Shown in pieces: positions 15,298 to 24,215 of a DNA stretch of 64,000 nucleotides. Position 1 is the first letter of the stretch. Each line of letters begins with the position of its first letter. The position numbers and the translations under genes were made by a program. The DNA comes from Nocardia tengchongensis (GTDB lineage Bacteria; Actinomycetota; Actinomycetes; Mycobacteriales; Mycobacteriaceae). The notes below the pieces were generated by a model that saw only the letters and a program-made list of their open reading frames with translations, did not search any database and was not told where the DNA came from. Where the stretch lies: positions 1,426,001-1,490,000 of the forward strand of contig NZ_CP074371.1 in NCBI RefSeq assembly GCF_018362975.1, read 5' to 3'.

Positions 15298-16187
15298 CCC
15301 ACCAACTTTTGGAAACCCACGGCACGAAGGTGGTCGTTTGGGATGTCAACGGACGAGTGTGGCACCTGTCCGGAGTGAACTCCGGCCGGGAGGGCGTGCG
15401 CTTGTCCCAGCAGAACGGATTCATGTTCGCACCGGTGCAGTTGCTGGTGTCGGAGGGCGCGCGTCAGGACGGCGCGACGTTCATTCGATCCGTCCGCTCG
15501 AAGAAGGAGTGGGACTTCCTGGTCGTCATCTCGACCTCCGCGAAAGACAGCGGGGCCGACCCGATCCGGGACTTCCACGCCGTACACGACGCCTGGTTCC
15601 GAGGCTGGTCGACGGACCGGCCGGTGACGGTCGGCTATTACACCCGGCACCAGGGCTGGCGCTTCCAGCAGGCGCAGCTGGACGCCGCACCCGAGCCCGT
15701 CGGCGACGTGGATCCCGCGCGAAACGCCATGGCGGTCTACAAGATGTCGGCCACCGCGATGGATCCGCTCGAGCGGCATTTCGACGAGAACTCGGTATGG
15801 ACCAATTCGGCTGGTATCGGCCAGGGCAGCGTGCGGTTGCGCAATGCCGCCGATCAGCCGGCCTGGCCGCGCTACACGATGAACGGCCCGGGGCGGTGGC
15901 AGATCTTGGATCCGGTACCGGGTGATCTGCCTCGGATGGTGCAGACACCGTTGCTGACCGCTACCCAGACGCTGCGGATCGATACGCATCCGCGGCACCG
16001 GACCGCGACCGTCTACGACAGCTTGGGTGCGAAACCGGTCAATGTGTGGGCGCAGCTCAGCGGCCGCCGCTGGATGCAGTCGATGGATCCGTGGAGTTCC
16101 ACCGAGATCACGGTGCAGGTCGACGGCGGTACGACCGCCTCCAGCATCATCGCCTCGGTCACTCCCCGATCCTCGAGGCCGTTCTGA
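15294..16187 (+). CDS. Distal tail-like minor tail protein
   Basis: The 297-residue protein begins at an ATG overlapping the tape measure stop by 4 bases. Its place directly after the tape measure, and sequence elements such as VWDVNGRVWHLSG, FIRSVRSKKEWDFLVVI, RDFHAVHDAWFRGWS and a C-terminal WSSTEITVQVDGGT, match the distal tail proteins of actinophages. These form the hexameric hub joining the tube to the tip. The ORF ends with a TGATG overlap into the next tail gene. Assignment is from synteny and general pattern. Confidence 0.7.
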   Translation: MTHQLLETHGTKVVVWDVNGRVWHLSGVNSGREGVRLSQQNGFMFAPVQLLVSEGARQDGATFIRSVRSKKEWDFLVVISTSAKDSGADPIRDFHAVHDAWFRGWSTDRPVTVGYYTRHQGWRFQQAQLDAAPEPVGDVDPARNAMAVYKMSATAMDPLERHFDENSVWTNSAGIGQGSVRLRNAADQPAWPRYTMNGPGRWQILDPVPGDLPRMVQTPLLTATQTLRIDTHPRHRTATVYDSLGAKPVNVWAQLSGRRWMQSMDPWSSTEITVQVDGGTTASSIIASVTPRSSRPF

Positions 16188-17802
16188 TGACCGCGGGCAG
16201 CTGGGATCCGTACGACGAATCGCGACGGATGGACGAGCAGTTTCGGGTAGACGGGGACCAGGCACGCAATCCCGATGTGCTGGTTCGCTATTGGAACAAG
16301 TTCATGGAAGAGGTGGGGGAGGAGCACAGCTACCTTTCCCTCCAGTTCACTTATCCGCGCAACGCCGCGGGCGGTTTGAAGATGATCTGCCCACGCGACA
16401 TGGTGCACTTCGACCACCTGTTCAACAATCCGGACGGTGAGGACGCCACCATCCCGATCACCGTGAACACCAAGGGTTTCCGATGGGACGGGTACATCAC
16501 CAAGGCGTCCATCGTCCGCGACGAGAACGGTGTCGAGACCGTCGACATCGAAGCTATTCACGCCTGGAACCACATCGCCACCATCTGCTGCTGGGCCTCG
16601 CCGTTCGCGCCGGTGTTGGCGCAGTTCCCCGCCACCACATTCTGTTCGGACCCGTCCGGACTCTGGTGACCACCTATCTGTCGATGAACCTGATGCGGTT
16701 GCAGGCGCCCGGATGGGCGCCCACCGACGGCGAGAACACCCCGAAGTGGAATGCGGGCAACACCCTGTTCCCGATCGCCGTGGTGCCGGTCGACCCGATG
16801 CATGACACCAGCAGGTGGAGTGCGGCATCCGCGCGATTCGACATGGCGGACAAGCTGTTTCAGCCGATGTTGGAGGACTCCGGCGTCATGCTGACCGCGC
16901 GGTTCTTCCTGCCGGAAGAGGATGAGCAGCCGGCACCGGACTACTTCTATCTCGAACATCCGACCGTCGTGATCGACACCGTCGACAAGTCCGGCGTGAC
17001 CGGCAGCACCGGCACCCTGCTGGACGGGATCCAGTCCTGGTTCGAGGAATTCGCCGACGACGGCACCACGCCGATGCGCTATCCGAACCTCGACTCCACC
17101 ACCGACTACGAGACCGTTTACGGGCAGCCGGGCAAGTTCGGCACGACGAGGAACTTCCCGTGGGTCTGGTACTTCGAAGGGGAGTACTCCGGCATCGGCG
17201 CATCGGAAGTGGCGCTGCACAAGCCGACCGCGACCGACGTCATCATCGGCGGTCGTTCCCCCGGCTGGGTCAACGCGGGCATCGAGGTCGTCATCAAGGG
17301 TCTGCTGTCGCTGATCGGCCTGGGCTGGCTGTATCGCGGCCAGCTCAATGATGTCTTCCTGGCCTGGATGGTGTACCGGGACATGGAACGAGCACGCAAG
17401 GCGGGGCCGTACGCCTTCCGTGAGCTGTACATCACCGGCAGCGACAAGGCCTTCAACCTCGACGGCCTGGTCGCCGCACGCCAGGGTCTGCACCTCACCC
17501 GCGGCTACACCAGCCACAAGGTGACCATCGAGGACAACGCCCCCTACCTGCTGGGCAGGGATTTCGGGCTCGGCGATCAGATCGGCTTTGCCGTCGGCCA
17601 GGCCGTGTTCACCGACTACGTCACCGAACTGACCTTCACCGACGACCGGCAGACCCCGGCCGTCTGGCAGATCACCGTCGGCGACGGCTCCGACGAAGAG
17701 GACTCGGTCGTCAAGGCTTGGCAGCGACTCGGTCGCTTCGCGGCGGCCATCAAGGACCTGTCCACCGATGTCGGCGCGGATCTGGACCTGCTCATCTTCT
17801 AA
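16187..17802 (+). CDS. Gp37-like tail tip protein (frameshifted or split in this sequence)
   Basis: The first frame (16187-16669) gives SYLSLQFTYPRNAAGGLKMI and IEAIHAWNHIATICCWASPF. The second frame, ending at 17802, continues without a break from about 16631 (LFGPVRTLVTTYLSMNLMRL) through SPGWVNAGIEVVIKGLLSLI to DVGADLDLLIF. One extra base in the C4 run at 16627-16630 would restore a single protein of about 538 residues, the normal size for the siphovirus Gp37-like (ReqiPepy6) tail protein family. Alternatively a GTG at 16666 overlaps the first stop as GTGA and could restart translation. It follows the distal tail gene and forms the tail tip baseplate. I favour one gene with a missing base. 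Confidence 0.7.
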
Positions 17803-17822
17803 CCTCGCTGGGAGGAAACATC

Positions 17823-18851
17823 ATGGCGGACATCAGTTTTCCCGCCCGAATCACCATCACCCGGCAGCCGGACGCCGACGGTCTGCCCGTCCTGGACGCG
17901 AAACTGGCGGTCTCCGACGAAGTCGCCGGCCTCGCGCTGCCGCCGGGGCCGACCGGCGCGGCGGGTCCGAAAGGACGTCCGCGCAGCACCTTTCGAAAGA
18001 CAGGCGAGATCCCGGCCGCCGCGGCACGCCCGACCGGCCTCGGCGCGGACGACCGCGGCAAGTGGTGGCATCGCCTCGACGACGGCGGCATGGACGTGTG
18101 GGACGGTGCGCAGTGGGTGCACTCACCACACGCGGTGGGTCCGCAGGGGCCGCCGGCCGATGCCAACACGCTCGACGTCGCACCCGCGCTGCACAAGCCC
18201 AATCTGACAGTTCCGGCTCTCGACTTCGTCGGTAAGGGTGCGAATCAGCAGGTAAAGGTCACCGCACCGGCCGGTTTCGCCGGGCCGGAGGGGCCCGCGG
18301 GCGTTTCGGGCAAGATCGTCGACTCGCCGGACTACGACCACTCGACCAGTCCTGGATCGAACTACGTCTTCGCCTATCACCGTCCTACTCAGAAGTTCCG
18401 GCCGTTGCCGCCGCCGATGGGCGTCGGGCCCTGGTCCTGGTTCCAGGAGGACTTCGTCGCGGATCAGGAGATCGACGCGGCGCAGCTGACGGCCGGGACC
18501 TTCACCGTTCCCGCGCTGTCGTTTGCGTGGCGGCCGGTTGTGCAGGGGCATGTGTACGTGTACGGCGCCAACTCCGAGGTCGAAGCGACCGTGCGATTGG
18601 GCAGCGCCGACGGTGTGATCGTCGCGGCCGCACGTCCGAGTGTGGGCGGCTACCTGTATCTACCGCTGCTCACTACCTATCGCGACGAGGATTCGGTGCC
18701 GTCGCTGTCGCCGAGCTCGACCTTCGCGACGTTGCCCGCCGGCCAGCCCGCCACCTTCGTGGTGAGCCTGAGCCGAGCGGGCGGCGGCAGCGGCAAGATC
18801 GGCTTCTCGCGCAACCAGGCATCGCTCGTCGTCCACGCCCAGCCCATCTGA
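17823..18851 (+). CDS. Collagen-like tail fibre protein 1
   Basis: This 342-residue protein has an N-terminal domain, collagen-type Gly-X-Y stretches (GPTGAAGPKG, GPQGPPAD, GPEGPAGVSG) and a C-terminal beta-rich domain (residues about 215-342; FTVPALSFAWRPVVQGHVYV, EATVRLGSADG, TLPAGQPATFVVSLSR). The C-terminal domain recurs in the next two genes, so the three are paralogs. Collagen-like stretches trimerise phage fibres, and the terminal domain probably binds the target surface. The ATG at 17823 follows GGGAGGAAAC. Confidence 0.75.
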   Translation: MADISFPARITITRQPDADGLPVLDAKLAVSDEVAGLALPPGPTGAAGPKGRPRSTFRKTGEIPAAAARPTGLGADDRGKWWHRLDDGGMDVWDGAQWVHSPHAVGPQGPPADANTLDVAPALHKPNLTVPALDFVGKGANQQVKVTAPAGFAGPEGPAGVSGKIVDSPDYDHSTSPGSNYVFAYHRPTQKFRPLPPPMGVGPWSWFQEDFVADQEIDAAQLTAGTFTVPALSFAWRPVVQGHVYVYGANSEVEATVRLGSADGVIVAAARPSVGGYLYLPLLTTYRDEDSVPSLSPSSTFATLPAGQPATFVVSLSRAGGGSGKIGFSRNQASLVVHAQPI

Positions 18852-18861
18852 ATGAGGTGAC

Positions 18862-19938
18862 ATGTCAACCGTAGGAGACTATTTCGAGTCCACGCTCATT
18901 CGTGGGATCGACGAGGGCGTCGGGACCGCGGGGGTCGTGCAGGCACTGCACGGAACTCCGCGTGACGGATCGCTCGAATTGATGACCGGCACGCCCGGCT
19001 CAGTGGGCCGGCAGGGCGAATCCGGCGCGGTCTTTCGCTGGGAAGGCGACATCGCCGACCAGGCCGCGCTGACGGCCCTGTCCGCGAAACTGAACACCGC
19101 CCATGCGGGCAAGGCGTGGCGGGTACTCGCCACCAATACCCTGATGTACTGGAACGGAACGAGCTTCGACTCGTTCGCAGATGCGTTCGGTGCCGCCGGG
19201 CCGACCGGTGCACCCTGCGATATCTCGATCGGTACCGTCGCGACGGGTCCTGTCGGAACCGATCTGGTCGTGACGGTGACCGGAACTCGTCCGAACTTGG
19301 TACTGAATCTGACTGTCCCGCAAGGAGTTCAGGGCGTCAAGGGCCCCGCGGGCGGGCCCGGTCCGATCAGGCAGGCACCCGACTATGCCGCTGGGGCACA
19401 CGTCGACGGCACCGTTCCGGCATGGAATGCGACCACTCAGCAGTGGACACCCCGTCCCAATCCCGGACTGCGCGGCCCGTGGTCGCTCCAGGGCGCCCTG
19501 GCCTGGGACAACGGCCCCGGCTTCGCCGCCTCGCAGAGCAAAGTCGGCACTTCGCCGAATGTCGTGGCACAGCTGAATATTCCGGCACAAGACGTCGATT
19601 GGCGTCCCGTGATCGGGGGCGGCACCCTGGTCTTCACCGATGAGGGCATCGGCAGCTTCAACACTCGCATCGATGCCGAGGTCCGCATCGGCTCGGTGAT
19701 CGGGCAGATCGTTGCGCTCGGAGCCGGATTCCCATTCGGCGCTGACGGATTCTGCTCATTCCAGCCCTATTACGGCACCCGGACAATGACTCCCGACAGC
19801 ACGGTCGGCGTCGTTCCTGCCGGGCAGGCGGTGACGCTGTTCGTGGTGCTGCGGCGCAACCGCGGCGACTCCAACTATTCCTACCGGCAGAACGATTCGC
19901 ACATCGTGTGCTGGGCGCGGCCGGTGACGGCCTCGTGA
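18862..19938 (+). CDS. Collagen-like tail fibre protein 2
   Basis: The protein has 358 residues and is paralogous to its neighbours. An N-terminal segment with GTPGSVGRQGESG leads into a small domain with FRWEGDIADQAALTAL and YWNGTSFDSFADAFG. Then come Gly-X-Y repeats (GVQGVKGPAGGPGP) and the shared C-terminal beta domain (LNIPAQDVDWRPVIGGGTLV, IDAEVRIGSVIGQIV, VVPAGQAVTLFVVLRR). The ATG at 18862 has ATGAGGTGAC upstream. The extra N-terminal domain is shared with the third paralog and absent from the first. Confidence 0.75.
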   Translation: MSTVGDYFESTLIRGIDEGVGTAGVVQALHGTPRDGSLELMTGTPGSVGRQGESGAVFRWEGDIADQAALTALSAKLNTAHAGKAWRVLATNTLMYWNGTSFDSFADAFGAAGPTGAPCDISIGTVATGPVGTDLVVTVTGTRPNLVLNLTVPQGVQGVKGPAGGPGPIRQAPDYAAGAHVDGTVPAWNATTQQWTPRPNPGLRGPWSLQGALAWDNGPGFAASQSKVGTSPNVVAQLNIPAQDVDWRPVIGGGTLVFTDEGIGSFNTRIDAEVRIGSVIGQIVALGAGFPFGADGFCSFQPYYGTRTMTPDSTVGVVPAGQAVTLFVVLRRNRGDSNYSYRQNDSHIVCWARPVTAS

Positions 19939-19952
19939 GCGTGGAGAACAGC

Positions 19953-20999
19953 ATGACCGACGAACAGCAGACGGTTTACAACGAGAACATCATGATCACC
20001 ATGCGGGGTGTTTCCGATTCGGTCGGGCTCCCGTACACGGTGAATCCGCTGGAACTGGTCGACCGCGAGGCGCTCATCGAGCTGCGTGAAGGCCCGGCGG
20101 GCGGGCCCGGCCCTGAGGGCGATCCGGCCTGGCCCTGGCAGTGGCGCGGCGACGTCGCGGATGTAGCGGCCTTGAAGTCGCTGAACTTGACTACCGCCGA
20201 TGCGCGCGGAGCGTGGCGAGTGGTGTCGGAGAACGCCGTCTACTACTGGACGGGACTCGACTTCATCGCGTTCGCCGACGCGTTCGGCCGAGCGGGGAAG
20301 CCGGGTCCGCCGAATGCGCTGAGCGGCAGCGCTGTCGCGGGTCCGCCTGGATCGTCGGCTTCAGCGCGGATCCTCGGAACCACCCCGAACCAGCAGCTCG
20401 AGGTCACCTTCCCGCGAGGCGTCCAAGGTGCCGCCGGCGACCCGGGTGCCGCCGGTCGTATCCAGGACGCGGCGGATGTTCTCATCGACGCCGATCATCC
20501 CGTCGCCCAGGACTATGTCCTCGAGTGGAGCGCGGCGCTCGGCAAGTTCGTCCCGGCTCCCAACCCGAAGCTGGGTGGTCCGTGGGCGATCGGCAAGAGC
20601 CAGTTCAACGGCGGTTCGAACCTCAACGATCAGAAGGTGATCGCCGCTATGGCGATTCCGGCGCAGCCGACCGCCTGGCGCCCGCAGGTGCGCGGCTCGG
20701 TGCGGGTCATTTCCGCCAACGGCAATGGGTACGGCACCCGCACCGATGTCGAGGTGCGGATCGGCAGCCCATCCGGCGAGCTAATCGGTTACGGCTACGG
20801 CTACGACATGAGCAACTGGGACTGGGTGCTGATCGGCCCGAAGTTCGAATTCCCACTCTCGCCGAGCGCGAGCTTCGGGGTGGTGCAGGCGAATCAGACC
20901 GTGACGCTCTATGTGATCGCCAGACGTGTCAAGGGCGACCGGTCCTTCTCCGTCGACAACACCGGCGCACAGCTGATCGTCCACGCGGGGCAAGCCTGA
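19953..20999 (+). CDS. Collagen-like tail fibre protein 3
   Basis: This is the third tandem paralog, 348 residues from the ATG at 19953, which has GGAG six bases upstream. A GTG at 19935 overlapping the previous stop is possible and would add six residues. It keeps the WQWRGDVADVAALKSL and YYWTGLDFIAFADAFG domain, Gly-X-Y segments (GVQGAAGDPGAAG) and the C-terminal beta domain (MAIPAQPTAWRPQVRGSVRV, TDVEVRIGSPSGELIGYGYG, VVQANQTVTLYVIARR). Three diverged fibres of the same design suggest a broadened or mixed receptor range for the particle. Confidence 0.75.
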   Translation: MTDEQQTVYNENIMITMRGVSDSVGLPYTVNPLELVDREALIELREGPAGGPGPEGDPAWPWQWRGDVADVAALKSLNLTTADARGAWRVVSENAVYYWTGLDFIAFADAFGRAGKPGPPNALSGSAVAGPPGSSASARILGTTPNQQLEVTFPRGVQGAAGDPGAAGRIQDAADVLIDADHPVAQDYVLEWSAALGKFVPAPNPKLGGPWAIGKSQFNGGSNLNDQKVIAAMAIPAQPTAWRPQVRGSVRVISANGNGYGTRTDVEVRIGSPSGELIGYGYGYDMSNWDWVLIGPKFEFPLSPSASFGVVQANQTVTLYVIARRVKGDRSFSVDNTGAQLIVHAGQA

Positions 21000-21331
21000 T
21001 GACGACCATCTTCCGGCTTCAGGTCGACGTCGGTGCGGAGTGGACCGACGTCTTGGTCCCGAAGGACGCCGAACTGATCTGGACCAGTACGGAATTCGGC
21101 CGATTCGTCACTTTTTGGAGCCACCCCGGGGATATGGCGACCACGGCGGATGAACCCCGCAAGCTCCGGACGGATTCGCTTCCCCTGGCCCCCGGCGCGG
21201 ATCCGGGCAACACCGTGCGCGGTGTCTCCGGTCTGTCCGGCGCCACCGCATTCATGAAGAACGACAGGCTGCTCTGGGTCTACCGCCCGCCTGCCGAGCC
21301 GCCCGCGGGCGACCCGGCACCGGCCGGGTAG
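20999..21331 (+). CDS. Small tail-tip-associated protein (110 residues)
   Basis: The ATG overlaps the stop of fibre 3 (TGATG). The protein begins MTTIFRLQVDVGAEWTDVLV and contains FGRFVTFWSHPGDMATT and a proline-rich end (PPAEPPAGDPAPAG). I know no family. Its coupling within the fibre operon suggests a minor tail component or fibre assembly protein. Confidence 0.55.
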   Translation: MTTIFRLQVDVGAEWTDVLVPKDAELIWTSTEFGRFVTFWSHPGDMATTADEPRKLRTDSLPLAPGADPGNTVRGVSGLSGATAFMKNDRLLWVYRPPAEPPAGDPAPAG

Positions 21332-21359
21332 AACCACCGAACACGAAAGGCACTGATCG

Positions 21360-22664
21360 ATGGCTGATCTGGCCCCACTGAAGTATGGCAAGGTCGTCGG
21401 GCGCTTCCTCGCGAACATCGCCGACGGTCCCGACATCGACGATCTCCCCGAATTCCCGCCCCTCACCGGCACCGTCACCTTCACCGCGGACGCGCCGAAG
21501 GTGCTGGTGGCCGGCGCGCAGCCCGCACCGGCCACCTATGTCCAGCTGCCCAACCACTATGTGTGCGAGCTGGATGAGTTCGGCTATCTCACCTGGCGGG
21601 GCAAACGAGGCATCCGCCTGGTCGCGCCGAACGCCGACACCAATCCGAGCCAGTGGACCTGGCGGGTCTCGTTCGCGCTCCAGTTCGAGGGCGAGACCGT
21701 CGCTCTGGAGCCGTTCAGCTTCACCGTCCCCGAATACGTGGAGGGTCCGGATCCCGCCAATCCCGACACCGGTGCCACCGGCCTGGTCGATCTGACTCTC
21801 GTCTCGCCCGTGCCCGCCAGCTCCGGCAACGCCGTGGTGCGGGGCGAGCGCGGTGCCGGTCTGCAGATCGACGGCCAGGCCGCTACCTACGCGGGGTTGC
21901 CCACCACGCCGAAGGATGGTGCGCAGTACGTCGTCAAGGCCGATGGGCTGCTGTACGTCTACCGCGCGACGGCGGGAGGATGGACGCCCAATGGGCAGGG
22001 CATCGTGATCCGGGGTCCTGCCGGTGCTACCGACTGGGCCGGTGTCACCGGCAAGCCGGCGACCTTCCCGCCCGTGATCGGGTCGACCTCGACAACGGCT
22101 GTCGCGGGCGATGATTCGCGCCTCACCGACGCTCGGACCCCTACCTCGCATACGCACATCTCGGCCCACCTCTCGGATGCGAGCACGGTGGGGCGCTCGC
22201 TGCTCACCGCCACCGACGCAACTGCGGGCCGCACCACACTCGGCGCGGTGTCGAGCACGGACCCCCGGTTGAGCGATCAGCGCACGCCCACCGCAGCGGG
22301 CCAGGTCTATGACATCCCCTTCAAGTCGCACACGGGAAGTCGTGCGGTGGGCACCGGAAATGTGATGCCGGAAGGGCTTCGCATCGAGCGTGCGATCAGC
22401 GTCAGCTCGATCACCTTCCGTGGCGAGACCGCGGGCACCGGCAACCTGGTCGTGGAACTGCGCAAGACGAACGGCAGCGGGAACAATGCTGTCGCGGGCA
22501 CTTCGACGACCATCGCGGCCGCCGCCCACAACACCGACACAGTGATCACAGCGGGCGGTCCGTGGACGTTCGCTGCGGGCGATCGCCTTACGGTGAATAT
22601 CACTACCGCCGACAGCCCGGCAGGTAAGGGCCTGCAGGTGAGTCTCAAGGGGGTGACGGTCTGA
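21360..22664 (+). CDS. Tail fibre / receptor-binding protein
   Basis: The 434-residue protein has an N-terminal domain of about 125 residues (YVQLPNHYVCELDEFGYLTW, WRVSFALQFEGETVALEPFS), then a segment rich in fibre-type repeats (ADGLLYVYRATAGGW, TDWAGVTGKPATFPPVIG, DDSRLTDARTPTSHTH, SDQRTPT). DDSRLTDAR-type repeats are characteristic of phage tail fibres. The C-terminal domain (residues about 330-434; ERAISVSSITFRGETAGTGN) is beta-rich and is the likely receptor-binding part. GAAAGG precedes the ATG at 21360. Confidence 0.75.
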   Translation: MADLAPLKYGKVVGRFLANIADGPDIDDLPEFPPLTGTVTFTADAPKVLVAGAQPAPATYVQLPNHYVCELDEFGYLTWRGKRGIRLVAPNADTNPSQWTWRVSFALQFEGETVALEPFSFTVPEYVEGPDPANPDTGATGLVDLTLVSPVPASSGNAVVRGERGAGLQIDGQAATYAGLPTTPKDGAQYVVKADGLLYVYRATAGGWTPNGQGIVIRGPAGATDWAGVTGKPATFPPVIGSTSTTAVAGDDSRLTDARTPTSHTHISAHLSDASTVGRSLLTATDATAGRTTLGAVSSTDPRLSDQRTPTAAGQVYDIPFKSHTGSRAVGTGNVMPEGLRIERAISVSSITFRGETAGTGNLVVELRKTNGSGNNAVAGTSTTIAAAAHNTDTVITAGGPWTFAAGDRLTVNITTADSPAGKGLQVSLKGVTV

Positions 22665-23122
22665 TGGCCTTCGTCGTGGTCTCCCCGGGCGCGGTGCTGA
22701 CACCGATGGGCATGGACAAATCCGGTGATCTCGCCGTCGGCAAGGACACCGCCAATCTGAAGGTGTCCGGGTGGGCCGCACGCAGCGGGTATCCGGACAC
22801 CGTCATCTCCGCGGTCGATGAAATTCTCATCGGAAGCTCGGGTGCTGGCATCGCGCGGTGCAAGGCGACCCTGACCGTGGCCTGGAGCCCGGGGGCAGGT
22901 GGCGGCGGGTTCCATATATCGCTCATGCAGAACAGCACCGAGATCAAAGGGGCGGATTTCGCGAGCGGTGCGACGTTCGTCGCCCTTACCGATACCCCGA
23001 TCACCGTTCAACCCGGTGATCGACTGTGGCTCGCCGTCACCAACACGACCACCAGCATCTGGGGTGTGACCGCGACATTGAAGGGCGGCTCGGGAACCTA
23101 CGTCACCTTCGACGCCGTGTAA
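22664..23122 (+). CDS. Minor tail protein (152 residues)
   Basis: The ATG overlaps the stop of the preceding fibre gene. The protein is almost wholly beta-strand-like (IARCKATLTVAWSPGAGGGG, FHISLMQNST, LTDTPITVQPGDRLWLAVTN, WGVTATLKGGS), reminiscent of the C-terminal domains of the neighbouring fibres. It is probably a tip or fibre-head subunit. No specific family was recognised. Confidence 0.6.
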   Translation: MAFVVVSPGAVLTPMGMDKSGDLAVGKDTANLKVSGWAARSGYPDTVISAVDEILIGSSGAGIARCKATLTVAWSPGAGGGGFHISLMQNSTEIKGADFASGATFVALTDTPITVQPGDRLWLAVTNTTTSIWGVTATLKGGSGTYVTFDAV

Positions 23123-23133
23123 CGGAGGACAGT

Positions 23134-23892
23134 ATGACTTGGACGGGAGACCCGATCTGGCTCGCGGACGTGCTTCGCGACGCCGGGTTGCGGGTGATCG
23201 AACATGAGGGCTGGCGCGACCGAGGGCACGGCGACTTCGAAGACCTGCGCGGCGTGCTCTGCCACCACACCGCGGGCGGTGGACCCGACGACTGGCGCAC
23301 AGTCCAATACGGACGGCCGGGCCTGGAAGGCCCACTGGCCCAACTGGTTCTGGAACGCGACGGCACTTATCGCGTGATCGCCGCAGGCGTTTGCTGGCAC
23401 GCCGGCAGCGGTTCGTGGCCGGGCTGGCCCACCAATAATGCCAATTACCACGTGATCGGCATCGAAGCCGTGTCCAGTGGTGATGGAACCGATTGGACCC
23501 CAGCACAACTCGACGCCTACAAGCGCGGCTGCGCCGCGATCCTGTGCCGCATCGACCGCGCCGCCGACGACTGCGTAGCCCACCGCGAATACAGCACCGA
23601 AGGAAAGATCGACCCTGCCGGCATCGACATGGACGAATTCCGCCGCGATGTCCAGGCTTTCATCGACGGAGAGGACGCGCCGATGAGCGCAGCAGAAGTC
23701 ACCGAACTCAAGGATTTCATCACCGCGTTCTGCGGCCCCATTGGCAGCGACGTGAAAGACATCCGCGAACAACTCTGCGGCGGGGGCCAGCGTGACACCG
23801 GCCAATACGCCGGTTGGCCCCAACTGAACAACCGCACCGTCGTTGACGCCCTCGCCGACATCTACGCCCGTCTGGAACGACTCGAATGCTAG
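23134..23892 (+). CDS. N-acetylmuramoyl-L-alanine amidase
   Basis: This 252-residue Amidase_2-type zinc enzyme cuts the bond between muramic acid and the stem peptide. VLCHHTAGGG (His44/His45) and VAHREYSTEGKIDPAGI (His150 and Lys158) are the metal and catalytic motifs; FVIGIE-like YHVIGIEAV lies between. Residues about 184-252 form a C-terminal helical domain with GWPQLNNRTVVDALADIYAR, shared with the GH25 endolysin at 3187-4029. The ATG at 23134 follows ACGGAGG. Because it is encoded among the tail fibres, it may be a particle-borne enzyme for entry as well as a release endolysin. Confidence 0.88.
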   Translation: MTWTGDPIWLADVLRDAGLRVIEHEGWRDRGHGDFEDLRGVLCHHTAGGGPDDWRTVQYGRPGLEGPLAQLVLERDGTYRVIAAGVCWHAGSGSWPGWPTNNANYHVIGIEAVSSGDGTDWTPAQLDAYKRGCAAILCRIDRAADDCVAHREYSTEGKIDPAGIDMDEFRRDVQAFIDGEDAPMSAAEVTELKDFITAFCGPIGSDVKDIREQLCGGGQRDTGQYAGWPQLNNRTVVDALADIYARLERLEC

Positions 23893-23901
23893 GAGGCTCC
23901 G

Positions 23902-24120
23902 ATGTCGAATTCGCCCGCACCATCCGCCTTCTCGGTCTCCACCCGGCCTCTCGCCGCCTGGACGCCCGGTGCCGCGAACACCGCGTCGTCCGCGTCGAGT
24001 CGTAGGCAGCAGGTCTACAACTTCAACAACCTGAACCAGCAGGACACCGCCCAGCTGATCCAGCGCATCAACCGTGGCCACCGGATGGAAAGGTCCGCCG
24101 GCACGTCAACGAGGACGTAG
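23902..24120 (+). CDS. 72-residue protein carrying the YNF motif
   Basis: The ATG at 23902 has a perfect AGGAGG site. The N-terminal half is low-complexity serine/alanine/proline. From Tyr39 it has the 20-residue motif (VYNFNN...QRIN-R) found at the end of the tape measure and at the start of both toxins, followed by a basic tail (RGHRMERSAGTSTRT). It lies between the amidase gene and toxin 2, separated from the latter by a long perfect palindrome. It may be an adaptor for assembling or loading toxin 2, inferred from the motif and position. Confidence 0.65.
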   Translation: MSNSPAPSAFSVSTRPLAAWTPGAANTASSASSRRQQVYNFNNLNQQDTAQLIQRINRGHRMERSAGTSTRT

Positions 24121-24143
24121 CCGCTCTCGCCGCCGCTCCAGCC

Positions 24144-24188
24144 CATGTGTAAGGCCCAATCCCGTTACGGGATTGGGCCTTACACATG
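24144..24188. terminator. 21-bp perfect palindrome upstream of toxin 2
   Basis: The arms at 24144-24164 and 24168-24188 are perfectly complementary with a 3-base loop (TTA). The core reads AAGGCCCAATCCCG / CGGGATTGGGCCTT. The symmetry extends beyond a normal terminator and the 3' flank lacks a T run, so it may act as a terminator in both directions, isolating toxin 2 from the tail operon. Confidence 0.65.
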
Positions 24189-24215
24189 TCCGCATCACGA
24201 AAGGACCGACCTGCC

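Noticed and set aside
17823..20999. Eukaryote-derived collagen genes
   Set aside because: Short Gly-X-Y stretches are common in phage tail fibres, and the flanking domains are phage-like.
23902..24120. Amyloid-type signalling motif in the 72-residue protein
   Set aside because: The Asn/Gln-rich YNFNNLNQQD segment is suggestive, but the tape measure and toxin copies of the motif are not Asn/Gln-rich and share a helix pattern, so a docking helix explains it better.
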